From an uncultured Candidatus Actinomarina sp. (GTDB lineage: Bacteria; Actinomycetota; Acidimicrobiia; Actinomarinales; Actinomarinaceae), in NCBI GenBank assembly GCA_902533795.1, contig CACAND010000003.1, forward strand, positions 1-64,000: a DNA stretch of 64,000 bases, given 5' to 3'. The position numbers and the translations under genes are program-made. This document shows, piece after piece, positions 17,924 through 25,205 of this stretch (positions are counted from its first letter, which is position 1; each line of letters begins with the position of its first letter). A model generated the notes under the pieces. The model had not been told where the DNA came from and did not search any database. It worked only from the letters and a program-made list of their open reading frames with translations.

Positions 17924-18981
17924 AAAAAGTTCTTATATTAAATATATCTACAGATTCCAGAAATACATCTTTGGGATTTGCAATATCTTGGTTAAATGCA
18001 TTTGCAAAAAAATTTGATGAAGTACATGTAGTTAGTCTCAGTAAAGGGGATGACGAAGATCTAGAAACAAATATCATATTGTCTTCAATTGATAATGAAC
18101 TTGGAAGAATTAGAAAATTTATTAATCTATTCAAAATAATCAATAAGTTATCAAAATCTAATAAATATGAATTTTGCTTGTCTCATATGTCGTCTTTAAT
18201 GTTGATAATTTCGTCTCCAATATTAAAAATGAGAAAAATTAAATCTATTTTTTGGTACACACACAAAGGCCCAGACGATTATTTGAAAAAAATATTTTTG
18301 TTAAAAGCATCAATTTATTCTAATAAAATTATTACAGCATCAGAAAATTCATTCCCCTACAAAAAATTATTCAATAACAAAAATAAATTACATGTAATTG
18401 GTCATGCAATTAAATTTGATGAATTTTATCGAAAAATAAAAAATTTTAATTCAAAAGATTTTGTAATTGTTTCAAGAATTTCTGAGTCAAAAAAAATTGA
18501 AGAATCTATATTAGGATTTCTCAATAGCGAACTTGGATCAAGTCATAATTTATCTATTATAGGTGGTCCACTTTCATCCAAAGATGAAGCATATTGTGAA
18601 AAACTTAAATTAAAATATGAATCAATTGAAAATATAAACTTTTTAGGTAGTATCCCTCATAGAAATTTGATAAATGAAATTTCCAATCTAAGTTTTCATA
18701 TAAATAATACGGAACAAGGCTTTTATGATAAATCTGTACTTGAAACTATGTCACATGGGCTTATTAATTTTTATTCTAATTCTGACTATGACGACCTTTT
18801 ACCTAAAAAATATATCGACAAATTTAAATTTGATGGATCTTCTGAAAGCCTTTCAAATAAAATCTCAAATATTGGAAATTTAAAACAAGATGAAATCAAT
18901 GAAATTATTAACTATTCTCAGTCAAAATTAGAAAAGCAGTCTGTAAATAACCTTGTAGAAAGAGTTTTGGCAATTATTTAG
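17920..18981 (+). CDS. Glycosyltransferase (GT-B, GT4-like)
   Basis: Probable GT-B glycosyltransferase of 353 aa. The N-terminus (KKVLILNISTDSRNTSLGFA) and the middle (IFWYTHKGPD about 108, VIVSRISESKKIEESI about 183) fit the family, and IHNNTEQGF-like residues around NNTEQGFYDKSVLETMSHG (about 262-280) replace the usual E-x7-E with Q-G-F-x3-S-x-L-E. It starts by ATGA overlap with the preceding GT and its stop overlaps the convergent UXS gene by 8 bp. Substrate unknown. Confidence 0.8.
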   Translation: MKKVLILNISTDSRNTSLGFAISWLNAFAKKFDEVHVVSLSKGDDEDLETNIILSSIDNELGRIRKFINLFKIINKLSKSNKYEFCLSHMSSLMLIISSPILKMRKIKSIFWYTHKGPDDYLKKIFLLKASIYSNKIITASENSFPYKKLFNNKNKLHVIGHAIKFDEFYRKIKNFNSKDFVIVSRISESKKIEESILGFLNSELGSSHNLSIIGGPLSSKDEAYCEKLKLKYESIENINFLGSIPHRNLINEISNLSFHINNTEQGFYDKSVLETMSHGLINFYSNSDYDDLLPKKYIDKFKFDGSSESLSNKISNIGNLKQDEINEIINYSQSKLEKQSVNNLVERVLAII

Positions 18982-19909
18982 ATAATTGCGATTCAACCCA
19001 TTTGATAGTTTTTGTTAATCCATCTTCAAGATTAACTTTTGGTTCCCAATTTAATTTTGTTTTAGCTTTTGTAATATCAGGTTTACGCTGTTTTGGATCA
19101 TCATTTGGAAGTTCTAAATATTTGATTTCAGATGTTGAGTCTGTCAATTCAATAATAGTTTCAGCTAGTTGGCCAACTGTCATTTCATTTGGATTGCCAA
19201 TATTAAAAACATCATATTCAGATGAATTCATCAACGAGATTATTCCTGCAACAGTATCTTCTACATATGAAAAACTTCGAGTTTGTGATCCATCTCCATA
19301 TATTGTTATATTTTCATTTCTGAGTGCTTGTACAATAAAATTTGTTACTACTCTCCCATCATTTAGCTGCATTCTTGGACCATAAGTATTAAAAATTCTT
19401 ACAATTTTAGTTTTTAAATCATAAGATCTTGAATAAGTTGCAACTGCTGCTTCTGCAAATCTTTTAGCTTCATCGTACATACTTCTTTCACCATTTGGAT
19501 TAACATTACCCCAATATTCTTCAGTCTGAGGGCTTACTAAAGGATCTCCGTACACTTCAGAAGTTGATGCTAGTAAGTATTCCGCTTGATGTTTTTTTGC
19601 TAAACCCAGTGTATTTATAGTGCCAACGCTTCCTGCTTTGAGAGTGTTAACTGGATGTTCGGTATATGCTTTTGGTGAAGCTGCGCTGGCAAAATGTAAA
19701 ACATAATCAACCTTATTTTCTATTTCTATATGATCCTGGACATCGTGCTCAATAAACGAAAAATTCTCGTTGCTCATTAAATCATTTATATTTTCCGTAG
19801 AACCAGTTAATAAATTATCTATAACAATAATCTTATGTCCATTGTTTATCAGTTTCTCACATAAATAAGATCCAACAAAACCTGATCCACCAGTAATTAC
19901 AATGTTCAT
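18974..19909 (-). CDS. uxs: UDP-glucuronate decarboxylase (UDP-xylose synthase)
   Basis: Converts UDP-glucuronate to UDP-xylose (via the 4-keto intermediate). The UXS hallmarks are clear: GGSGFVGSYL NAD loop, HFASAASPKAY (about 71-81), LASTSEVYGDP (about 114), YWGNVNPNGERSMYDEAKR (about 131-149) and RIFNTYGPRMQLNDGRVV. I use ATG 19909, which makes an ATGA overlap with the ugd stop; ATG 19918 also opens the frame. It is co-transcribed with ugd, which makes its substrate. A keto-arresting variant cannot be excluded. Confidence 0.9.
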   Translation of the reverse strand: MNIVITGGSGFVGSYLCEKLINNGHKIIVIDNLLTGSTENINDLMSNENFSFIEHDVQDHIEIENKVDYVLHFASAASPKAYTEHPVNTLKAGSVGTINTLGLAKKHQAEYLLASTSEVYGDPLVSPQTEEYWGNVNPNGERSMYDEAKRFAEAAVATYSRSYDLKTKIVRIFNTYGPRMQLNDGRVVTNFIVQALRNENITIYGDGSQTRSFSYVEDTVAGIISLMNSSEYDVFNIGNPNEMTVGQLAETIIELTDSTSEIKYLELPNDDPKQRKPDITKAKTKLNWEPKVNLEDGLTKTIKWVESQLSK

Positions 19910-21108
19910 AGCGACCATGGTATATATGTTAAAGAGTTAGAATCTTCAATAATTTTATTTAACCTATCAAGTGTTGAATCTTTAACCGGATACATTAAAA
20001 CAAATAGATGAGGAGAATTAAGAGTTTCAAGATAATCAAATTTAACGATGTCTTCATTATTAATTATTTCATCAAAAACAATGACATTTTCAATTGAGCT
20101 TTTAAGATTTTTAAATACTTCGGTTGTAGGTGAGTTTCTTAAATCATCTGTGTCTTCTTTGAATGCCGCACCAATAAGGATTACTCCTTCTAATTTTTGT
20201 GATTCATACATATCTACGATATTTTTAGAAGTCCAATTTGCGTGAATGTCATTTGTATTAATAATGTTTGAAATAAGTGGAAGATTCAGTTTTTCATGAT
20301 CATAAAAATTATTTACCTCAACAAGATCTTTTGGAAAACATGAACCACCCCAAGAAGGTGAGGGTCTAAAATAATGCTGTCCAATTCTATTGTCTAAACC
20401 AATACCTGTTAAGACATCATCTAAGTTTCCTCCTGAGTAATCTATTAACCTGGTTGCCTCATTTACGAAAGATAATCTGAGCGGAAGATACGTGTTGGCT
20501 AAATATTTAATCAATTGAGAGCTAATCGAATCAGTAGTAATGACCTTGCAGTCAAATCCACTGTAAAGTTTTTTTAATTTGTTTAATTTTTCGTTGTCAG
20601 ATCCGCCAAGAACAATCCTGTCGGGCTTAAAGAAGTCTTGAACAGCTGTGCCCTCTCTTAAGAATTCAGGATTGAATGTTAATTGACTTGAGTCCATTCC
20701 TACCTTTTCACATACTTTATCTATCTCATATGGAGGAATTGTCGATTTCACCGTTATTACTAAGTCATTATTATTTACATGATTTATTTCTTTTATGGCT
20801 GATTCTAAGAACTTTGTATCTACAGAATTTGTTTCAATATTATTTGGTGTTTGAACACACACAAAGACAATATCTATATTTTCCCATTCAATATTTGAAT
20901 AATCTGATGAAAAAGACATCCTTTTAAATGTTTCATCATCATTAAAATATTCTTCAAGTCCGGGCTCATAGAAAGTAATTTTTTTATTAGAAAGATTTTT
21001 AATTTTATTTTCATCTAAATCAATAAAATTAACGATATTACCAAGACTGGCAAGCCCTACACCAGTGACTAAACCTACATACCCTGTACCAATGATGACA
21101 ATGTTCAT
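19906..21108 (-). CDS. ugd: UDP-glucose 6-dehydrogenase
   Basis: Two-step NAD-dependent oxidation of UDP-glucose to UDP-glucuronate. 400 aa from ATG 21108: MNIVIIGTGYVGLVTGVGLA is the N-terminal NAD motif, VKSTIPPYE (about 121), FNPEFLREGTAVQDF (about 146-160), and PSWGGSCFPKD (about 250) contains the catalytic cysteine; AAFKEDTDDLRNSP (about 318) is the C-terminal domain motif. The open frame to 21135 is rejected because the family begins at this ATG, which also has TAACAT 8 nt upstream. It feeds uxs directly and probably the 4-epimerase at 14844. Confidence 0.95.
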   Translation of the reverse strand: MNIVIIGTGYVGLVTGVGLASLGNIVNFIDLDENKIKNLSNKKITFYEPGLEEYFNDDETFKRMSFSSDYSNIEWENIDIVFVCVQTPNNIETNSVDTKFLESAIKEINHVNNNDLVITVKSTIPPYEIDKVCEKVGMDSSQLTFNPEFLREGTAVQDFFKPDRIVLGGSDNEKLNKLKKLYSGFDCKVITTDSISSQLIKYLANTYLPLRLSFVNEATRLIDYSGGNLDDVLTGIGLDNRIGQHYFRPSPSWGGSCFPKDLVEVNNFYDHEKLNLPLISNIINTNDIHANWTSKNIVDMYESQKLEGVILIGAAFKEDTDDLRNSPTTEVFKNLKSSIENVIVFDEIINNEDIVKFDYLETLNSPHLFVLMYPVKDSTLDRLNKIIEDSNSLTYIPWSL

Positions 21109-21116
21109 ATTATGCA

Positions 21117-21122
21117 ATGTTA
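21117..21122 (-). promoter_or_regulatory. -10-like hexamer TAACAT for ugd
   Basis: TAACAT on the minus strand ends 8 nt before ATG 21108, without a Shine-Dalgarno sequence. The 41-bp divergent region also holds the hexamer for the gene at 21150. Confidence 0.45.
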
Positions 21123-21136
21123 ACAATTTTAACACT

Positions 21137-21142
21137 TAAAAT
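21137..21142 (+). promoter_or_regulatory. -10-like hexamer TAAAAT, leaderless ATG
   Basis: TAAAAT ends exactly 7 nt before ATG 21150, selecting that codon over the open starts at 21117 and 21141. No Shine-Dalgarno sequence is present. Confidence 0.5.
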
Positions 21143-21149
21143 GTTATTA

Positions 21150-22298
21150 ATGATTGTTTATTTAGCTCATTGGGATTGGATATTAACTCAATCAAGAAAA
21201 GATATTGTATCTAATATCAGTGACGCAAAATTTATGGCCGTTTGTCCTATTGATAGAAGTAAAGTTGAACTTGAAAATTATTACGAAGAAATAATAGATT
21301 GGAAAATAAACAGAAATAAAATTTTAGATTTTTCCGGAATAAGAAATCTTCGAAAAATAATAAAAACTCTAAACTCTGATGATATTATTCATGTATTTAC
21401 TTTAAAATCTGGTTTAATTTTTGCTTTTTCAAACCTTTTTAGAAATAATAAAACAAAAAATATATTGACTGTCACAGGTTTAGGATATCTATTTAGCGAT
21501 AATTTTAAAGCTAAGTTCTTAAAAATAATATTAGGATTTTTTATTAAGCATTTTATAAATAAAAACTTTGAGTTTTTGATCTTCCAAAATGGTGAAGATC
21601 AAAAAACTTTTAATGATTATTCAAAATATCAAGGTGAGTATTATATAATTCCTACTTCTGGTATTGCTCTGGAGGAAATTGAAATAAAAAAAGACTACCG
21701 AAACTCAAACTTAAAAGTAATTATGGCTACAAGGTTAATTAACGATAAAGGTATATTTGAATACCTTAACCTAGCGAAGTTGATGAAAGATTCTGATTTA
21801 GAGTTCTATTTAGCCGGAGATGTAGATGAAGGCAATCCAGATTCATTAAGTAAACGTGACCTGGTAAAAATTAAAAATAATAATTTTATAAATTATTTAG
21901 GACATATTGATATCAAAAAAGAACTTCACAATTACGACATAAATATTGTTATGTCTAAGTATGAAGGTTCTTCAAGAATACTTTTAGAGTCTCTATACAT
22001 AGGACTGATATGTTTATCAAATAATATTCCAGGAACAAAAGAGTTAGGCTCAAAATTTAATAATTCATTTTTTATTGATGACAACAACATTCAAGAATTA
22101 AAAAAAAATCTTGATGAGATAATAAACTATGATGTTTTTTTAGAAAATAATCAAAATATTTCTTTTGAAAACGGTGCTAAATTTAACAGAGAATTAATTA
22201 ATCAAAACTATACATCTGTCAAAATTTCAGCTGCATATAATAAAATTTATCAATATTTAAGGCAAGAGATTGAGAGTTATAGAAGTGAATTTATCTAA
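21150..22298 (+). CDS. Glycosyltransferase family 4
   Basis: GT4-type enzyme of about 382 aa. The start MIVYLAHWDWIL is like WcaA/PglA-type GTs; VFTLKSGLIFAFSNLF and TVTGLGYLFSDNF (about 100-125) form the first domain, KVIMATRLINDKGIFEYL (about 190) opens the second, and SKYEGSSRILLESLYIGLICL (about 270) is the E-x7-E region. It overlaps the WecA-type gene downstream, so both are probably translated together. The pairing with a polyprenyl GlcNAc-1-P transferase suggests it adds the second sugar of that lipid-linked chain. Confidence 0.87.
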   Translation: MIVYLAHWDWILTQSRKDIVSNISDAKFMAVCPIDRSKVELENYYEEIIDWKINRNKILDFSGIRNLRKIIKTLNSDDIIHVFTLKSGLIFAFSNLFRNNKTKNILTVTGLGYLFSDNFKAKFLKIILGFFIKHFINKNFEFLIFQNGEDQKTFNDYSKYQGEYYIIPTSGIALEEIEIKKDYRNSNLKVIMATRLINDKGIFEYLNLAKLMKDSDLEFYLAGDVDEGNPDSLSKRDLVKIKNNNFINYLGHIDIKKELHNYDINIVMSKYEGSSRILLESLYIGLICLSNNIPGTKELGSKFNNSFFIDDNNIQELKKNLDEIINYDVFLENNQNISFENGAKFNRELINQNYTSVKISAAYNKIYQYLRQEIESYRSEFI

Positions 22299-23325
22299 CT
22301 TTCAAATCTCACTAACAAGTGCCGCATTAGTAACAATTTTCTTGTCAATACTCTTTAATTGGATAACACTTCATAGAACAAAAGACTTTATACCGAAGGA
22401 AAGAAAAAATGAAGAAAGACTATCTTCAAGATATGTACCGCCATTTGGTGGTATTGCATGTTCTATTGCATTTTTAATATCTTCAAGACTTTTAGGACAA
22501 GCAGAGAGTAATTTCCTATATATTGGTTTCTTTGCAGTAATCATTTCTATTATCGGCTTATTAGATGACTTATATAATTTTAAATGGTATTTAAAACTCA
22601 TTTTCCAAATAATCATTGTTTATATACCTCTATACAACTTAAATATTTTTATAAATTTTGAATCGTTAATTGGAATAGATGTTAATAATTCTTTAAATTA
22701 CATAGTTTCAACGATTTGGATAATGTTAATAATGAACGCAATAAATTTTATTGATAACATGGATGGGCTTGCAGTAGTTGTATCGTCAGCAATATGCATA
22801 CAGATTGCAGTATTAACAAATTATTTAAACCAATATAAATTAACAGATATTTCTATTCTTCTGCTTTGTGCAATTGGAGGTTTTTTATTTTTTAATTTTC
22901 CTCCTGCAAAATTGTATTTTGGAGATTCTGGTAGTTTATTTATCGGTTTTTGTTTAGGGTTTATGAGTATTTTATACAATTGGGCTCCGGAAGATATTAC
23001 TGTGTATACGTCTACGCTTAGTCCTATTTTGCTAATTTTTTCTGTACCTGTAATTGATTTTCTTGTGGTAGTAACTTACAGAATAAGTATTGGAAAATCT
23101 CCTACAATCGGTGGAACAGATCATATCTCTCATAGGTTGCTTGGAAAAGGATTTTCGGAAAAGAAGGTACTTTCAATATTCTTAAGTTACAGCATTGTGA
23201 CTTTTGTATTAATTTATGTCTCAATTTTTACATCTACACAAATATCATATTTGATTATAGGATCTTTATTTATTCTATATTTTCTCACTTATTTAATTTC
23301 AATAAGATTAAAAGTATTAACTTAA
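22270..23325 (+). CDS. Undecaprenyl-phosphate HexNAc-1-phosphate transferase (WecA/TagO/MraY family)
   Basis: Polytopic initiating transferase (351 aa, about 10-11 TM segments). GLLDDLYNFKWYLKLIFQ (about 98-115) has the Asp-Asp pair, NAINFIDNMDGLA (about 157-169) the second Asp motif (usual form N-x-x-N-x-x-D-G-x-D-G-L, here N-M in place of G-x), FGDSGSLFIG (about 217) the third, and GTDHISHRLLGKGFSEK (about 278) the cytosolic His motif. It links a HexNAc-1-P to undecaprenyl phosphate. The frame opens at TTG 22270; GTG 22285, preceded by GAGAG, is an equally good start. It is the second initiating enzyme here besides 8318-8935. Confidence 0.9.
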   Translation: MRVIEVNLSNFQISLTSAALVTIFLSILFNWITLHRTKDFIPKERKNEERLSSRYVPPFGGIACSIAFLISSRLLGQAESNFLYIGFFAVIISIIGLLDDLYNFKWYLKLIFQIIIVYIPLYNLNIFINFESLIGIDVNNSLNYIVSTIWIMLIMNAINFIDNMDGLAVVVSSAICIQIAVLTNYLNQYKLTDISILLLCAIGGFLFFNFPPAKLYFGDSGSLFIGFCLGFMSILYNWAPEDITVYTSTLSPILLIFSVPVIDFLVVVTYRISIGKSPTIGGTDHISHRLLGKGFSEKKVLSIFLSYSIVTFVLIYVSIFTSTQISYLIIGSLFILYFLTYLISIRLKVLT

Positions 23326-24033
23326 CTTTTCTTCAAGATCGATTATTCTTTCGGGTGTTCCTGCATCAATCCACCATCCTTTGACATCTAAATTCAAACA
23401 TTTATTTTCATTTACATATATATTGCATAAATCTGTAACTTCATATTCTCCCCTAGCTGAAGGCTTTAAGGTCTCAATTTTTTTAAACACTGAAGAATCA
23501 AACATATATATACCAACAACTGCAGCATTAGATTTTGGACGAGTTGGCTTTTCCACGATTGAGATCACATTTCCATCACTGTCAATCTCAGCTACTCCAA
23601 ATTCCTCAGGATTGCTTACTTCTGTCGTAAATATACAAGCACCATCTTTAAACTCTTTAATATCAAAATTTTTAAATGGATTATTTTCAAAAAAGTTATC
23701 ACCCAAAGCAAAGAATATTGTTTCATCATGATTTACAAATTTTCTTGCTTGATACAAAGCATGTGATATTCCTTTTGGTTCTTCTTGGACAGTAAAATCA
23801 ATATCTAAATTATCAAAGTTATTCAATGTTACTTCTTTAATCATGTCTAAATATTCTGGATTAGTAATAACAATAAATTTTCTCATTCCCCATCCATATA
23901 GTTGAGAAATTTGTCGATTTATCATTGATGTTCCTTTTACATCCAAAAGGATTTTTGTAGACTTATTTCCCCTAAAATCTTGCAATCTTGTTCCCAAACC
24001 GCCTGCTGCGATAATACATTTGAAATTTTCCAC
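23317..24033 (-). CDS. RmlA-like sugar-1-phosphate nucleotidyltransferase
   Basis: Activates a sugar-1-phosphate with NTP. CIIAAGGLGTRL (about 5-16) is the signature loop, KSTKILLDVKG follows, FFALGDNFF (about 105) binds metal and sugar, and EFGVAEID, SIVEKPTRPKS, SARGEYEVTDL and GWWIDAGTPERI match glucose-1-phosphate thymidylyltransferases. I prefer GTG 24033 (TATTCT 6 nt upstream; the loop then starts at residue 5) over ATG 24048. With RmlC- and RmlD-like genes at 11-12.6 kb it could feed a dTDP-deoxysugar route. The stop overlaps the convergent WecA-type gene by 9 bp. Confidence 0.87.
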   Translation of the reverse strand: MENFKCIIAAGGLGTRLQDFRGNKSTKILLDVKGTSMINRQISQLYGWGMRKFIVITNPEYLDMIKEVTLNNFDNLDIDFTVQEEPKGISHALYQARKFVNHDETIFFALGDNFFENNPFKNFDIKEFKDGACIFTTEVSNPEEFGVAEIDSDGNVISIVEKPTRPKSNAAVVGIYMFDSSVFKKIETLKPSARGEYEVTDLCNIYVNENKCLNLDVKGWWIDAGTPERIIDLEEKLS

Positions 24034-24039
24034 AATTAA

Positions 24040-24045
24040 AGAATA
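24040..24045 (-). promoter_or_regulatory. -10-like hexamer TATTCT for the RmlA-like gene
   Basis: TATTCT ends 6 nt before GTG 24033 on the minus strand. If ATG 24048 were the true start, the hexamer would lie inside the gene, so this site and the start choice stand or fall together. Confidence 0.35.
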
Positions 24046-24060
24046 CATAGTTATATTATG

Positions 24061-24066
24061 TAATTT
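24061..24066 (+). promoter_or_regulatory. -10-like hexamer TAATTT for the LCP gene
   Basis: TAATTT lies 8 nt before ATG 24075. A second candidate, TATTAT (24054-24059), would give a leader of about 8 nt. No Shine-Dalgarno sequence is seen. Confidence 0.4.
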
Positions 24067-24074
24067 GGTATTGA

Positions 24075-25205
24075 ATGAAAATATTTAACAAATATACTTA
24101 TTTACTTTTTGGGATAATTTTGATATCTGCAATTATGATCCTAAATTTCATTCCCAATCTTGAAACTGAAGAATTTGACCAAGAAGTTATTAATGACATC
24201 ATTGAAGGTGTGACTACAACAACAATCATATCATCCATTGATGATGATCTGAATGAAACCCCAGAACCTTTAGAAGTGGTCGATGAAGTAGATTTGACTG
24301 AAAAACAAATATTAGATATTGATGAAATTTTGATAAATAACACATTTGATGAAGAAATAAATGATTTTGATGTATATTTGTTAATTGGTTCAGATGAAAG
24401 ATCTGAAGAAATTGCCTTAACTAGAGGTCAAATTTCTGGTAAACGAGCAGACGTAATAATACTTGGGCTTGTTAATAAAGATAATCAAGAGATTACCTTA
24501 CTTTCATTTCCTAGAGATTTATTGATTAAAAATAACTGTACTGAAAAATTAGAGAGAATAAATGCAGCATATACAAAGAATAATTGTGGTGGAAGAGCAG
24601 AAAACCTTGCGGCAGCAATTTATAGTATTTCAGGCATTAGAGTAACTAATTTTGCAAGCTTTGATTTTGAAGGTTTTGAGGAGATTATTGATTCGGTTGA
24701 TGGTGTAGAAATTTGTGTTGATAGGACACAAAAAGAAGGATTTAGCTTTGAATTACAAAAAGGTTGTCAGACTGTGAATGGGTTAACTACCTTAAATTGG
24801 ATAGTTTCAAGATCTACTGAAGTATTAGTAGGTGAAAAATTACTAGACAGTGATGGAAATGATATTTCAGAATGGAAACCTATGTCAGGAGTTAGTGATT
24901 TAACAAGAATAGACAGACAGCAATATGTAGTAATGCAGTTAATTAAAGAATTAAAAAATTTTAGTTCAGTAAATGAGCTCAATTCCTTCATTATTGCACT
25001 TGAAAACTCATTTATAATTGACGAAAATTTAACAATTAATAAAGCTGTAGAAATACTTTGGACATTTAGAAATATTAACCTTAATAATGTAAGCAAATTT
25101 ACAACACCTGTGGATTATTTAACACTCGAGGATGGAAGGCAAGTTTTAGTACTTAAAGATACAATTTATAACTTTTTAAAATCGAATTCAATTATCGACT
25201 CTTAA
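24075..25205 (+). CDS. LytR-CpsA-Psr (LCP) family glycan-to-peptidoglycan transferase
   Basis: Membrane-anchored extracytoplasmic enzyme (376 aa) that moves lipid-linked glycan onto peptidoglycan. One N-terminal TM helix (about 7-28) is followed by an acidic, Thr-rich linker (EGVTTTTIISSIDDD). The LCP core runs from about residue 93: YLLIGSDERSEE, KRADVIILGLV, LLSFPRDLLI (about 151), ERINAAYTKNNCGG, FEGFEEIIDSVDGVEICVD and the C-terminal SDLTRIDRQQYVV. Conserved Arg/Asp residues for pyrophosphate binding are present. It lies beside the WecA-type transferase, pointing to a wall-linked polysaccharide. The stop overlaps the convergent membrane gene by 18 bp. Confidence 0.93.
   Translation: MKIFNKYTYLLFGIILISAIMILNFIPNLETEEFDQEVINDIIEGVTTTTIISSIDDDLNETPEPLEVVDEVDLTEKQILDIDEILINNTFDEEINDFDVYLLIGSDERSEEIALTRGQISGKRADVIILGLVNKDNQEITLLSFPRDLLIKNNCTEKLERINAAYTKNNCGGRAENLAAAIYSISGIRVTNFASFDFEGFEEIIDSVDGVEICVDRTQKEGFSFELQKGCQTVNGLTTLNWIVSRSTEVLVGEKLLDSDGNDISEWKPMSGVSDLTRIDRQQYVVMQLIKELKNFSSVNELNSFIIALENSFIIDENLTINKAVEILWTFRNINLNNVSKFTTPVDYLTLEDGRQVLVLKDTIYNFLKSNSIIDS

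Noticed and set aside
19002..19385. 127-aa open frame opposite the UXS gene
   Set aside because: Antisense shadow of a highly conserved gene; no domain or ribosome-binding site.
25188..25205. Intrinsic terminator at convergent junctions
   Set aside because: No G+C-rich hairpin followed by a T-run is visible at this or the other convergent ends; the coding regions overlap there.
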